Notes: generated by a model from the letters alone, not told the origin. A DNA stretch of 39,949 nucleotides from Aliishimia sp965369035 (GCA_965369035.1 CBDUPF010000002.1:1-39949); one strand, 5' to 3'. Numbered from the stretch's first letter, positions 16,097 through 24,502 are shown. Numbers and translations are program-made.

Positions 16097-17133
16097 TCAC
16101 AACCGCAGCTTTTCGGCCATCGCAAAACGCGAATAGCTGACCTTGATTCCGTCGGCGCCACGGGTCTGCCACAGCCGGATGATTTCCTCCTCGGCGCGCA
16201 AGATGCCGGGCGACGTGCCCGCAGGCTCCAGTTCCTCGTCCTGATTGACAGTGAACCCCTGGAGCAGACGGTGAAGCTTCAAAGCCGCTTGCTCGACCGC
16301 CATGCCGCGCACGTCGACCAGCGTCTTCATCGCGTTGATGACGACCTGGCGTTCCGCGCGGTCGACCTGGTTGGCCAGGTATTCCGCATCCTTCTGCCCG
16401 ACATGGATCGTGAACCAGTTTTCGCGCCAGCCGCCGAACGCGTCGACGGCGAATTCCGGGCCGCCGTCCCGGTCGACGGCATTGACGGCGGAGCCGCGAT
16501 TGTCACGCCGGCGGTTCTTGCCGTAGAACTCCGCCTTGAGCGGCTTGAGCTCGGAAAAGATCAGCCGCAACGCGTCGGGCGTATAACGCCAGAAATCCGC
16601 GGGCGCCCCGTGGTAGAAATAGCTGAACGGCGCGGCGGTGTAACAGATCCCGCCCGGCTTCAATAGTCGCGCCAGGTGCTGGGCCGCTTTCCAGGGTTTG
16701 GAGATGTGTTCGAAGACGGAGACGCTGAACACAGCGTCGAACTGTGCGTCCGCCACGTGGTCGCATTGCGTTGCATCGGCCACAATCACGTTGTCGAACT
16801 GCGCATCCGGATAAAGCGACAGGTATTTGAAATCATATTCCGGCATGTCTGACGCGAAGGAGTTGTGGGGCCCTCCGATCTCGCAGATCGTGCCGGAAGT
16901 TATGCCGTTTGCCAGCAGCGTGGCGTGGAAATCCCGTCGCAGATATTCACGGAAACCGAGTTTTCGGACTCGCCGCGTTCCTGTTCGAGCGCACTTTCAA
17001 AGTGGGTGACCAGCATTGCAGTCTCGGGCGTCGGCGATGCAGCATGGGCTTTGCGCGCTGCGACCAGCAGTTCGCGAGAGGTGTGTGGTATCGGCGGATC
17101 ATCCAGGGCCACCAGGTCCTGCGCTTGGTTCAT
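16097..17133 (-). pseudogene. SAM-dependent methyltransferase, frameshifted at a homopolymer
   Basis: The gene starts at 17133 (ATG, GGAGG eight bases upstream) and reads M-N-Q-A-Q-D-L-V-A onward to E-R-G-E-S-E. The frame is then lost and soon reaches a stop at 16900. Continuing in another frame gives K-L-G-F-R-E-Y-L-R-R-D-F, the SAM-binding motif I-C-E-I-G-G-P-H-N-S-F, and a class I methyltransferase core with D-A-V-F-S-V-S-V-F-E-H-I and L-L-K-P-G-G, ending at 16097. Adding one T to the run of four at 16961-16964 restores one uninterrupted protein of about 345 residues. The cause is either a true single-base deletion or a sequencing error. If the frameshift is real, only the part from M-P-E-Y-D-F (16846) could be made, without motif I. 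The substrate is unknown. Confidence 0.8.
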
Positions 17134-17238
17134 TATCCGGTCCTCCAGTTATGGTTGTATCTACCCAAGGAACACCAGCGCGTCCAGCATCGCAACCGCC
17201 TCTTGACCCTGCCTGCGCCGCGTGGTCAAGCAACGCCC

Positions 17239-17817
17239 ATGATCAGACGGCTTTACGACCGGACACTGTCCCTGGTGGATCACCCCCACGCCCTCTGGGC
17301 GCTGGCGTTCATTGCGTTCATCGAAAGCTCCGTCTTTCCGATACCGCCCGATGTCCTGATGATCCCCATGATCCTTGCCGCACCGCATCGCGCCTGGCTG
17401 ATTGCGGGCACGGCGCTCTGTGCCTCGGTGCTGGGCGGGCTTCTGGGCTATGCCATCGGCGCGCTGGCGTTCGAGCAGGTGGGATTGCCGATCCTGACCA
17501 CGCTTGGAAAGGCCGACGCCGTGGCCGCATTCAACGCGCGCTTCAACGATGTCGGCTTCTGGGCGGTTCTGACGGCAGGGGTCACGCCCTTTCCCTACAA
17601 GGTCATCACGATCATGTCCGGCTGGACAGCCATGCCCATCGGCACCTTCATCGCCACGTCGATCCTGGCGCGGGGCCTGCGGTTCTTCGTGGTGGCGGGA
17701 TTGCTCTGGCACTTCGGGGCACCGATCCGCGAGTTCATCGAAAAGCGGCTGGGTCTGATGTTCACCCTGTTCATCCTCATCCTGCTCGGCGGCTTCGCGG
17801 CCGTGTCGCTGATATGA
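17239..17817 (+). CDS. DedA/YqaA-family (SNARE-associated-like) membrane protein
   Basis: This 192-residue integral membrane protein resembles the YqaA branch of the DedA family. An amphipathic N-terminus is followed by F-I-E-S-S-V-F-P-I-P-P-D-V-L, the conserved re-entrant segment, near residues 33-46. A second re-entrant-like segment, G-V-T-P-F-P-Y-K, lies near residue 115. Several hydrophobic helices complete it. DedA proteins are implicated in flipping undecaprenyl phosphate or phospholipids and in membrane homeostasis. The frame is open far upstream, but the family match begins at the ATG at 17239. The stop overlaps the start of dsbB by four bases (ATGA), so the two are coupled. Confidence 0.85.
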   Translation: MIRRLYDRTLSLVDHPHALWALAFIAFIESSVFPIPPDVLMIPMILAAPHRAWLIAGTALCASVLGGLLGYAIGALAFEQVGLPILTTLGKADAVAAFNARFNDVGFWAVLTAGVTPFPYKVITIMSGWTAMPIGTFIATSILARGLRFFVVAGLLWHFGAPIREFIEKRLGLMFTLFILILLGGFAAVSLI

Positions 17818-18293
17818 CCGCAAGGGGCCTGATGCTGCTGGCCGCCGCGGGCTCGGCGGCATTGCTGGGTGCGGCCTTCGTCTTCCAGATGCTCGGTTGG
17901 CAGCCTTGCGCCATGTGTCTCTGGCAGCGCTGGCCACATGCGGCGGCGCTCGTCATCGGGGTGGCGGTCTATGCGGCCGCTGGGCGGATGCAGGGTGGTT
18001 TCGCCCTGCTCGGCGCCGGTGCGGCGCTCGTCGCCACGGGCATCGCGGCCTACCACTCCGGGGTGGAGCGCAAATGGTGGGAGGGTCCGGCAAGCTGCAC
18101 CAGCGCCGGCGGTGGACTTGGCGATCTGTCCGGCTCCGAACTGGTGCCCGGCGGGTCCGACATGCCGGCTCTGGTCCTCTGTGACAGTTTCACGCCGTTC
18201 TTCGCGGGGCTCAGCATGGCCAACTGGAACATGATCCTGTCGCTCGTCCTCGCGCTGGTCTGGGTCGCCGCGATCAGGCGCGCTTTTTCGTAG
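17814..18293 (+). CDS. dsbB: Disulfide bond formation protein B
   Basis: This 159-residue membrane protein has the DsbB pattern of four hydrophobic helices with two periplasmic cysteine pairs: C32-A-M-C35 after G-W-Q-P, and C95 with C123 in the second loop. DsbB reoxidises the periplasmic thiol oxidase DsbA and passes electrons to quinone. The gene overlaps the upstream DedA-type gene by four bases. Its 3' end overlaps the convergent Lrp gene by 20 bases, so the two messages are complementary at their ends. No dsbA is in the window. Confidence 0.88.
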   Translation: MTARGLMLLAAAGSAALLGAAFVFQMLGWQPCAMCLWQRWPHAAALVIGVAVYAAAGRMQGGFALLGAGAALVATGIAAYHSGVERKWWEGPASCTSAGGGLGDLSGSELVPGGSDMPALVLCDSFTPFFAGLSMANWNMILSLVLALVWVAAIRRAFS

Positions 18294-18699
18294 ACAGCAG
18301 CAGGGATGTCTCGCTCGAGGTGATCCCGTCGATCCGGCGCACCCGGTTCAGCACGTTGTCGAACTCCTCCAGCGTCTCGACCCCGATTTCCAGGATCGCG
18401 TCCCAGCGGCCGTTCGTCGAATGGATCCCGCGGATTTCCGGTTGGCCCTGCAACTGGCGAAAGATCCGGTCCGTTCCGCGTCCTTCGATCTCCACCATCA
18501 TCAACCCGCGCACCGGCGTCTGCGCGATGTCCTGCTTCAGCACGACGGTGTAGCCCACGATGTCGCCGCGCGCCTGCATCCGTTCCATCCGCGTGCGGAC
18601 GGTCGTGCGAGACATTCCAAGCTGAATCGCCAGGTCAGACAGCGCCGCGCGTCCGTTCGCGCGCAGCGCGGCGATGATCTGCCTGTCCGAATCGTCCAT
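18274..18699 (-). CDS. Lrp/AsnC-family transcriptional regulator
   Basis: This 141-residue protein has an N-terminal helix-turn-helix (A-L-S-D-L-A-I-Q-L-G-M-S-R-T-T-V-R-T-R at about residues 19-37). A C-terminal RAM/AsnC ligand-binding and oligomerisation domain follows. It is divergent from arginase, with 107 bases between the starts. The local target is therefore very probably the arginase-ornithine cyclodeaminase operon, with arginine or ornithine as effector. That is inference from position, consistent with Lrp-type control of amino acid catabolism elsewhere. Confidence 0.9.
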   Translation of the reverse strand: MDDSDRQIIAALRANGRAALSDLAIQLGMSRTTVRTRMERMQARGDIVGYTVVLKQDIAQTPVRGLMMVEIEGRGTDRIFRQLQGQPEIRGIHSTNGRWDAILEIGVETLEEFDNVLNRVRRIDGITSSETSLLLSTKKRA

Positions 18700-18729
18700 G
18701 AACTCATCCGTTTCGAATTGTTTTGTTCC

Positions 18730-18745
18730 GTATTGGCCAAAATAC
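18730..18745. promoter_or_regulatory. Inverted repeat between lrp-type regulator and arginase
   Basis: GTATT-GGCCAA-AATAC is a perfect five-base inverted repeat around a six-base centre. It lies 30 bases from the regulator start and about 60 from the arginase start. Size and A/T flanks fit an Lrp/AsnC-type site, and its position suits control in both directions. Confidence 0.4.
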
Positions 18746-18806
18746 CGGGTGGAAATTGCGTCGAAAAGGGTGATCTTGCGCTTAGCCAGAATTTGGAGGG
18801 ACCGTG

Positions 18807-19733
18807 ATGACCACTGAAACCTGTATTCTCGTCGGCGCCCCCGTGGATTGCGGGAAACGCCGGTTGGGTTGCCTGATGGGGCCTGACGCCTATCGCGCCG
18901 CCCGTCTGCCGGAAGCCCTGGTCAGCCTTGGGCATGACGTGATCGACCGTGGCAACCTCGCCCCGGCGCCGCATGACGCGGACGACCCCGACGGGTTCCT
19001 GCACAAGCTCAACGAGACCATAGGCTGGACACATACGCTGATGCAGGCGGCCGAAGCGGAGATGGAACACGGCCTGCCGATCTTTCTCGGCGGCGATCAT
19101 GCGCTGGCGCTCGGCACCGTTCCGGGTGTGGCGGCCCATGCGAATAAGGTCGGGCGGCCGCAATTCGTGCTCTGGCTCGACGCGCACACGGACTACCACA
19201 CGCTCAAGACCACGGACAGCGGCAACCTGCACGGCACGCCGGTCGCCTATTTCACCGGGCGTCGGGATTTCGACGGCTTTCCCGAACCCGCCGCGACGGT
19301 GCCCCTGGAAAACATCTGCATGATCGGCCTGCGTTCCGTCGATCCGGAGGAACGCGCAGCACTCGACGATACGAAAGTTTCCCGCCACGACATGCGCGAG
19401 ATCGACGAGCGTGGCATCGCCCGCCCGCTGTCCGAGTTTCTGGAGCGGGTGGAGGCAGCCAACGGCGCGCTGCATGTCTCGCTCGACGTGGATTTCATCG
19501 ACCCCGCCCATGCGCCGGGGGTTGGCACCACCGTTCCTGGTGGCGCCACCGTGCGCGAAGCCCACCTGGCGATGGAGATGATTCACGACAGCGGGCGCAT
19601 GACCTCGCTCGATCTCGTGGAGCTCAACCCCTTTCTCGATGACCGCGGCCAGACGGCGCATCTGATGGTCGACCTCGTGGCCTCCGCCATGGGCCGCACC
19701 GTGTTCGACCGTCCGACGCGATCCAGACTCTGA
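18807..19733 (+). CDS. rocF: Arginase
   Basis: This 308-residue arginase-family hydrolase splits arginine to ornithine and urea. The dimanganese ligands are in place: H98 in G-G-D-H; D125, H127 and D129 in D-A-H-T-D; D227 and D229 in D-V-D-F-I-D-P. The motif D-P-A-H-A-P-G-V-G-T is present as in true arginases. The ATG at 18807 has GGAGGG seven bases upstream; the adjacent GTG at 18804 is less well spaced. Ornithine cyclodeaminase follows nine bases after the stop, giving a two-gene arginine-to-proline route. Confidence 0.95.
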   Translation: MTTETCILVGAPVDCGKRRLGCLMGPDAYRAARLPEALVSLGHDVIDRGNLAPAPHDADDPDGFLHKLNETIGWTHTLMQAAEAEMEHGLPIFLGGDHALALGTVPGVAAHANKVGRPQFVLWLDAHTDYHTLKTTDSGNLHGTPVAYFTGRRDFDGFPEPAATVPLENICMIGLRSVDPEERAALDDTKVSRHDMREIDERGIARPLSEFLERVEAANGALHVSLDVDFIDPAHAPGVGTTVPGGATVREAHLAMEMIHDSGRMTSLDLVELNPFLDDRGQTAHLMVDLVASAMGRTVFDRPTRSRL

Positions 19734-19742
19734 GGACTCGCC

Positions 19743-20792
19743 ATGACCAAGAAACCTTCAGACAAGGCCCTTGTTCCCTTCGTGTCGGTCGACCACATGA
19801 TGGGGCTGATCCATCACCTGGGCGTGACGGACATGCTGCGCGGGCTGGCAGACTACATCGAGGCCGATTTCCGGCGCTGGGAGCGGTTCGACAAGACCCC
19901 GCGCGTGGCCTCCCATTCCCCGGTCGGCGTGATCGAGCTGATGCCGACATCCGACGGCGAGGCCTACGGGTTCAAATACGTGAACGGCCACCCCAAGAAC
20001 ACCTCCGAGGGGCTGCAGACCGTGACTGCCTTCGGACTCCTGGCGGATGTCGCGACCGGTTACCCCGTGTTGCTGACCGAAATGACCATGCTGACCGCGC
20101 TGCGCACAGCGGCGACCTCGGCGATGGTGGCGCGGGTGCTGGCGCCGCGCAATGCCAGGACGATGGCGATGATCGGCAACGGCGCGCAATCGGAATTCCA
20201 GAGTCTCGCGATGCAGACGCTCTGCGGGATCTCCGAGGTCCGGCTCTACGATGCGGATCCGTCCGCGACGGAAAAATGTGCGCGCAATCTTCAGGGCACC
20301 GGGCTGCGGGTGGTTTCCTGCACCTCGCCCGAGGAAGCCATCGAGGGCGCGCAGATCCTGACCACCTGCACGGCGGACAAGCGCAATGCGACGATCCTGA
20401 CCGGCAACATGGTCGGCGCCGGTGTGCACATCAACGCGATCGGCGGCGACTGCCCCGGCAAGACGGAGATCGCGACGGATGTGCTCCGCCGCAGCACAAT
20501 CTTTGTCGAATACCCGCCGCAGACCCGTATCGAGGGCGATATCCAGCAGCTTGATCCCGATCATGCAGTGACCGAGTTCTGGAAGGTGCTGGAAGGGACG
20601 GCGCCCGGCCGCACATCGGAGACCCAGATCACGCTTTTCGACAGTGTGGGTTTCGCGATCGAGGATTTCTCGGCGCTGCGCTTCATCCGCGATCATATCG
20701 TGGGCACGCCCTTCTACACGCCGCTCGACATGCTTGCCGACCCGGACGATCCGCGCGATCTCTACGGCATGCTGCAACGCGCGCGGCCCTGA
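19743..20792 (+). CDS. Ornithine cyclodeaminase
   Basis: This 349-residue protein of the ornithine cyclodeaminase/mu-crystallin family would convert ornithine to proline and ammonia using bound NAD. It shows the substrate-side segment Y-G-F-K-Y-V-N-G-H-P near residue 75, the conserved T-A-L-R-T-A-A-T-S-A near 119, and the NAD loop I-G-N-G-A-Q-S-E-F near 141. The D-C-P-G-K-T-E motif near 237 is also typical of the family. It follows arginase directly, which strongly supports ornithine rather than another amino acid as the substrate. Confidence 0.93.
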   Translation: MTKKPSDKALVPFVSVDHMMGLIHHLGVTDMLRGLADYIEADFRRWERFDKTPRVASHSPVGVIELMPTSDGEAYGFKYVNGHPKNTSEGLQTVTAFGLLADVATGYPVLLTEMTMLTALRTAATSAMVARVLAPRNARTMAMIGNGAQSEFQSLAMQTLCGISEVRLYDADPSATEKCARNLQGTGLRVVSCTSPEEAIEGAQILTTCTADKRNATILTGNMVGAGVHINAIGGDCPGKTEIATDVLRRSTIFVEYPPQTRIEGDIQQLDPDHAVTEFWKVLEGTAPGRTSETQITLFDSVGFAIEDFSALRFIRDHIVGTPFYTPLDMLADPDDPRDLYGMLQRARP

Positions 20793-20820
20793 CACTCACG
20801 AGACGGCGGCGCCGGGCGGG

Positions 20821-21933
20821 TCAGACCGCCCGCGTCGCATCGTAGCCGTACACCCATTCGAGCCGACGCCCGAGCATCCCCGCGCCGAGACGCAGCGTAC
20901 CATACGCCCCCCAATTGAACGGCCAGCCCATGTGAAACCGCCATGCGTTGCCCTGGGCCAGCGCGACCACCTTCCGGGCCCGGTCCTGGCGCAGCGACTG
21001 GAACCGCGCCAGACCAATGGGCAGATCCGGTGACGCCTCCAGCGCGTCGGCCATCACCCAGGCATCCTCAAGCGCCAGGCACGCACCTTGTGCCATGAAC
21101 GGCAGCGTCGGATGCGCCGCATCGCCCAGAAGCACCACGTTGTCCCTGGCCCATGTACGCGCCACGGGCCGGCCGTGCAGCGCCCAGGTATGCACCTTGT
21201 CCACTCGCGCGATGGCTTCACCCACGGTGCCGCCGAACTTGGCAAAGCGGGCGCGGAACTCGCCCGGGTCGCCGGTCTGCGTCCAGCTTTCCGCCTGCCA
21301 GTCGCGCCGCTCCTCGACGGCAACGAGGTTCATCAGCCGCCCGGCCCGCAAGGGATAGCTGACGACATGCGCGCGATGCCCGAGCGAGACGGAGGCCGCG
21401 GCGGGAGCCTCTTCCTGCCACGGCACGACAGCACGCCAGGCGACCTGCCCGGTGAACGCAGGTACGACCGGGCCGTCGATGCCCAGCCGCCAGCGAGAGC
21501 GCACCCCGTCGGCGGCCACGATGAGGTCGGCCTGCACCGCGCCCGGCTCCACCGGACTGCCGAGGCTCAGCGAGACACCGGCTCTTTCGGCCGTCCGGAC
21601 AAGGCAATCGAGCAAGTCGGCGCGGTGCATGTACCAGGTCGCGCCATCTTGCGGCGGGGGCACCCGCGCCACTTCGCGCCCCGACCGGCCGTCGCGGAAA
21701 ACCGTGCCGGGCGAAACCGCCGCACGCTCCGGCGGCACGTCGCCAACCGCGCCCAGGGCACGCAGCACGCGCTGCCCATTGCAGCTGACCTGGAGACCTG
21801 CGCCGACTTCGGCCAGTTCCGGCGCCTGTTCGTACAGGACCACCCGTGCGCCACGCTGCGCCAGGGCTGCTGCGGCGGTCATTCCGCCGATTCCGCCTCC
21901 CACGACGGCCACGCCAAGCCCGGTCAGATCCAT
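20821..21933 (-). CDS. FAD-dependent aromatic-ring-type monooxygenase
   Basis: This 370-residue group A flavoprotein monooxygenase begins with the FAD loop V-V-G-G-G-I-G-G (residues 10-17). It carries the second FAD motif G-D-A-A-H-P-T-L-P-F near residue 280. It resembles salicylate hydroxylase and 3-hydroxybenzoate 6-hydroxylase proteins, but no aromatic degradation genes are nearby and the substrate is not assignable. The ATG at 21933 lies only 16 bases after the T-tract of the dksA terminator, with a weak ribosome site (ACGGG). A TTG at 21951 is an alternative start. It converges on ornithine cyclodeaminase. Confidence 0.83.
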   Translation of the reverse strand: MDLTGLGVAVVGGGIGGMTAAAALAQRGARVVLYEQAPELAEVGAGLQVSCNGQRVLRALGAVGDVPPERAAVSPGTVFRDGRSGREVARVPPPQDGATWYMHRADLLDCLVRTAERAGVSLSLGSPVEPGAVQADLIVAADGVRSRWRLGIDGPVVPAFTGQVAWRAVVPWQEEAPAAASVSLGHRAHVVSYPLRAGRLMNLVAVEERRDWQAESWTQTGDPGEFRARFAKFGGTVGEAIARVDKVHTWALHGRPVARTWARDNVVLLGDAAHPTLPFMAQGACLALEDAWVMADALEASPDLPIGLARFQSLRQDRARKVVALAQGNAWRFHMGWPFNWGAYGTLRLGAGMLGRRLEWVYGYDATRAV

Positions 21934-21949
21934 GCAACCCGTGCGAAAC

Positions 21950-21979
21950 AAAAAAAGCGCCGAAGCGGATGCCCGGCGC
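21950..21979 (-). terminator. Intrinsic terminator of dksA
   Basis: On the minus strand a GCGCCG/CGGCGC stem with an 11-base loop is followed by seven T residues. It lies about 40 bases after the dksA stop and ends just before the monooxygenase start. Confidence 0.85.
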
Positions 21980-22018
21980 CTGTCACGTTATTCGGTCCCT
22001 GCGGCATGCACCGCACCG

Positions 22019-22441
22019 TCAGTCGTCGCGATGCACCTTCTCGCGCCGCTCGTGACGCTCCTGCGCCTCGAGGCTCATGGTCGCGATCGGGCGTGCATCC
22101 AGCCGCTTCAGCGAGATCGGCTCACCGGTGACGATGCAATAACCGTATTCGCCATCTTCGATACGGCGCAGCGCAGCGTCGATCTTGGCCACCAGCTTGC
22201 GCTGCCGGTCGCGGGTCCGCAACTCCAGAGCCCGGTCGGTCTCTTCGCTGGCGCGGTCGGCCACATCGGGAATATTGCGGGTGTTGTCCTGAAGCCCTTC
22301 GATCGTATCGCGGCTTCCGGCAAGGATCTCGGTTCTCCAGTTTATCAATTTGCGCCGAAAATATTCAATCTGCCGATCATTCATGAACGGTTCATCCTCG
22401 GCTGGATGATAGTCGTCCGACAGGATGACTTCCTTGTTCAT
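22019..22441 (-). CDS. dksA: RNA polymerase-binding transcription factor DksA
   Basis: This 140-residue protein is a DksA/TraR-family regulator that enters the RNA polymerase secondary channel and acts with ppGpp on rRNA and amino acid promoters. The coiled coil spans roughly residues 20-95. The tip motif D59-V-A-D62-R-A64 keeps the aspartates needed for activity. The zinc-finger region keeps only one of the four usual cysteines (C102, then I-V-T). As I recall, the characterised Rhodobacter sphaeroides DksA likewise lacks most of them yet is active. The start is either ATG 22441, with AAAGGG seven bases upstream, or ATG 22447, which is too close to that site. The gene is divergent from the MoxR gene. 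Confidence 0.92.
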   Translation of the reverse strand: MNKEVILSDDYHPAEDEPFMNDRQIEYFRRKLINWRTEILAGSRDTIEGLQDNTRNIPDVADRASEETDRALELRTRDRQRKLVAKIDAALRRIEDGEYGYCIVTGEPISLKRLDARPIATMSLEAQERHERREKVHRDD

Positions 22442-22616
22442 CTTCATACCCTTTTTCTGGCGGACCTCGGTCACGAAAATCTGGCTCCCTGGTCTCTCGC
22501 CCCCACTCCTGCGCGTGCATCTAGCAGCGACTGTCGCGATTGTCACTACACATTCCGGGCGATCTAAGGCAAAAACCGGGCCAAGTTAAGAACCGCCTCT
22601 AAAGGGATATGCTTGC

Positions 22617-23456
22617 ATGAAATTTACCGGCACGGACTCATATGTCGCCACCGATGATCTGAAGATCGCGGTCAATGCCGCCGTGACGCTGGAAAGGCCC
22701 CTTCTGATCAAAGGGGAGCCCGGGACAGGCAAGACGGAGCTCGCCAAACAGGTGGCCGAGGGGCTTGGCCTGAGGATGATCGAATGGAATGTCAAATCGA
22801 CCACCCGTGCGCAGCAGGGGCTCTATGAATACGACGCGGTCAGCCGTCTGCGGGACAGCCAACTGGGCGAGGATCGGGTGCATGACGTCTCCAACTACAT
22901 CAAGCGCGGGAAGCTCTGGGACGCCTTCTCGGCGGACGAGAAAGTGGTGCTGCTGATCGACGAGATCGACAAGGCGGATATCGAGTTTCCGAACGACCTG
23001 CTGCAGGAACTCGACAAGATGGAGTTCTTCGTCTACGAGACCGGCGAGACGATCAAGGCGCGCAACCGCCCCATCGTCATCATCACTTCGAACAACGAAA
23101 AGGAACTGCCGGACGCCTTCCTGCGCCGCTGCTTCTTCCATTACATCCGCTTTCCGGACATGGAGACGATGAAGCAGATCGTCGAAGTGCATCACCCCGG
23201 CATCAAGGCCGATCTGCTGACCACGGCGCTGACCCAGTTCTTCGAGATTCGCGAACAGCAGGGGCTGAAGAAGAAGCCGTCGACCTCAGAAGTGCTCGAC
23301 TGGCTGAAGCTGCTGCTGGCCGAGGACATGGACGCTGCCGACCTCAAGCGCGACGGCACCTCGGCCCTGCCCAAGTTGCACGGCGCGCTGCTGAAGAACG
23401 AGCAGGACGTGCACCTCTTCGAACGGCTGGCCTTCATGGCGCGCGCCCAGCGGTAG
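22617..23456 (+). CDS. MoxR-family AAA+ ATPase
   Basis: This 279-residue AAA+ ATPase has Walker A G-E-P-G-T-G-K-T at residues 33-40 and Walker B V-L-L-I-D-E-I-D at 111-118. Sensor 1 is T-S-N-N near residue 160, followed by R-R-C-F-F-H-Y-I. This is the pattern of the MoxR subfamily found beside von Willebrand factor A (CoxE-like) proteins, where it acts as a metal-insertion or complex-assembly chaperone. No VWA gene is seen here, as the gene is followed at once by a terminator. A partner, if any, lies elsewhere. AAAGGGA lies nine bases before the ATG. Confidence 0.9.
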   Translation: MKFTGTDSYVATDDLKIAVNAAVTLERPLLIKGEPGTGKTELAKQVAEGLGLRMIEWNVKSTTRAQQGLYEYDAVSRLRDSQLGEDRVHDVSNYIKRGKLWDAFSADEKVVLLIDEIDKADIEFPNDLLQELDKMEFFVYETGETIKARNRPIVIITSNNEKELPDAFLRRCFFHYIRFPDMETMKQIVEVHHPGIKADLLTTALTQFFEIREQQGLKKKPSTSEVLDWLKLLLAEDMDAADLKRDGTSALPKLHGALLKNEQDVHLFERLAFMARAQR

Positions 23457-23479
23457 GACAACGCGAAACCGGACACGAA

Positions 23480-23511
23480 AAAACGCCGCCGAATGACATC
23501 GGCGGCGTTTT
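23480..23511. terminator. Bidirectional terminator between the MoxR gene and tsf
   Basis: A nine-base perfect stem, CGCCGCCGA/TCGGCGGCG, with a six-base loop is flanked by an A-run on the left and T-run on the right. It can therefore stop both the rightward MoxR transcript and the leftward rpsB-tsf transcript. Confidence 0.9.
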
Positions 23512-23538
23512 CATTTCCGGTCGGAATTGGGACTGAGT

Positions 23539-24420
23539 TCAGCCCTGTGCGGCCTTGGCCACTTCCTCGGCGAAGTTCTCTTCCTTCTTCTCGATCCCCT
23601 CGCCCACTTCCATGCGGACGAACCCGGTGATCGTGGCACCGGCTTCCTTGGCGGCCTGACCGACGGTGATGTCGGGATTGATGACGAAGGACTGGTTGAG
23701 CAGCGTGATCTCGGCCAGGAACTTCTTCATCCGGCCGACGATCATCTTCTCGATCACCTGCTCCGGCTTGCCGCTCTCGCGGGCGATATCCATCTGGACC
23801 TGCTTTTCCTTCTCGACCACCGCCGGGTCGAGCGCGTCCTCGTTCAGCGCCTGGGGACGCGGGTCGGCGGCCGCGATATGCATCGCCACCTGCTTGCCGA
23901 ATGCCTCGTCACCGCCGTCCATGGCAACCACGACACCGATCTTGCCCATGCCCGGAGCCGCCGCGTTGTGGATGTAGGACACGACCGTGCCGCCCGAGAC
24001 CTTGGCCATCCGGCGCAGCGACATGTTTTCGCCGATCGTCGCGATCTTGTCGGTGATCGTCGCCTCGACGGTCTTGCCGCCGATATCCGCGGACTTCAGC
24101 GTCTCGACATCGTCGGCTTCCAGCGCCGCGTCGGCGATGGCGGAGACCATGCCCTGGAACTCCGAGTTCTTCGCGACGAAGTCGGTTTCCGCGTTGACCT
24201 CGACGGCGACGCCGGTGCCGTCACGGACCACGACGGCCACGAGACCTTCGGCGGCCGTGCGGCCCGATTTCTTGGCGGCCTTTGCCAGGCCCTTGGTGCG
24301 CAGCCAGTCGACCGCCGCCTCCATGTCGCCGGCGGTTTCGGTCAGCGCCTTCTTGGCGTCCATCATCCCTGCGCCGGTCGCGTCGCGCAGTTCCTTCACG
24401 AGTGCTGCTGTGATTGCCAT
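23539..24420 (-). CDS. tsf: Translation elongation factor Ts
   Basis: This 293-residue protein exchanges GDP for GTP on EF-Tu. The N-terminal UBA-like domain has the signature V-K-E-L-R-D-A-T-G-A-G-M-M-D-A-K-K-A-L. The core carries V-E-V-N-A-E-T-D-F-V-A and the later coiled region has G-K-P-E-Q-V-I-E-K-M-I-V-G-R-M-K-K-F. The start M-A-I-T-A-A at 24420 has GAGGAGAG upstream; the longer frame adds only seven residues. It follows rpsB in the same operon, 82 bases apart, the usual bacterial order. Confidence 0.97.
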   Translation of the reverse strand: MAITAALVKELRDATGAGMMDAKKALTETAGDMEAAVDWLRTKGLAKAAKKSGRTAAEGLVAVVVRDGTGVAVEVNAETDFVAKNSEFQGMVSAIADAALEADDVETLKSADIGGKTVEATITDKIATIGENMSLRRMAKVSGGTVVSYIHNAAAPGMGKIGVVVAMDGGDEAFGKQVAMHIAAADPRPQALNEDALDPAVVEKEKQVQMDIARESGKPEQVIEKMIVGRMKKFLAEITLLNQSFVINPDITVGQAAKEAGATITGFVRMEVGEGIEKKEENFAEEVAKAAQG

Positions 24421-24452
24421 GGTTGGCTCTCCTCGATTCAAAATGTCGATCA

Positions 24453-24472
24453 GGCCGGGGCGCGCCCCGGCC
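24453..24472 (-). promoter_or_regulatory. 20-base perfect palindrome between rpsB and tsf
   Basis: GGCCGGGG-CGCG-CCCCGGCC is a complete palindrome that would form an eight-base-pair all-GC hairpin in the message, 30 bases after the rpsB stop. No T-run follows, so it is more likely an RNA stability or partial attenuation element than a terminator. Confidence 0.6.
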
Positions 24473-24502
24473 GATATCTCAATTGGGTGACAGCCGCCCG
24501 AC

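Noticed and set aside
15808..16140. Plus-strand frame reading G-E-T-R-T-R-T-P across the tRNA-Leu
   Set aside because: This is antisense to a tRNA, a well-known source of false gene calls.
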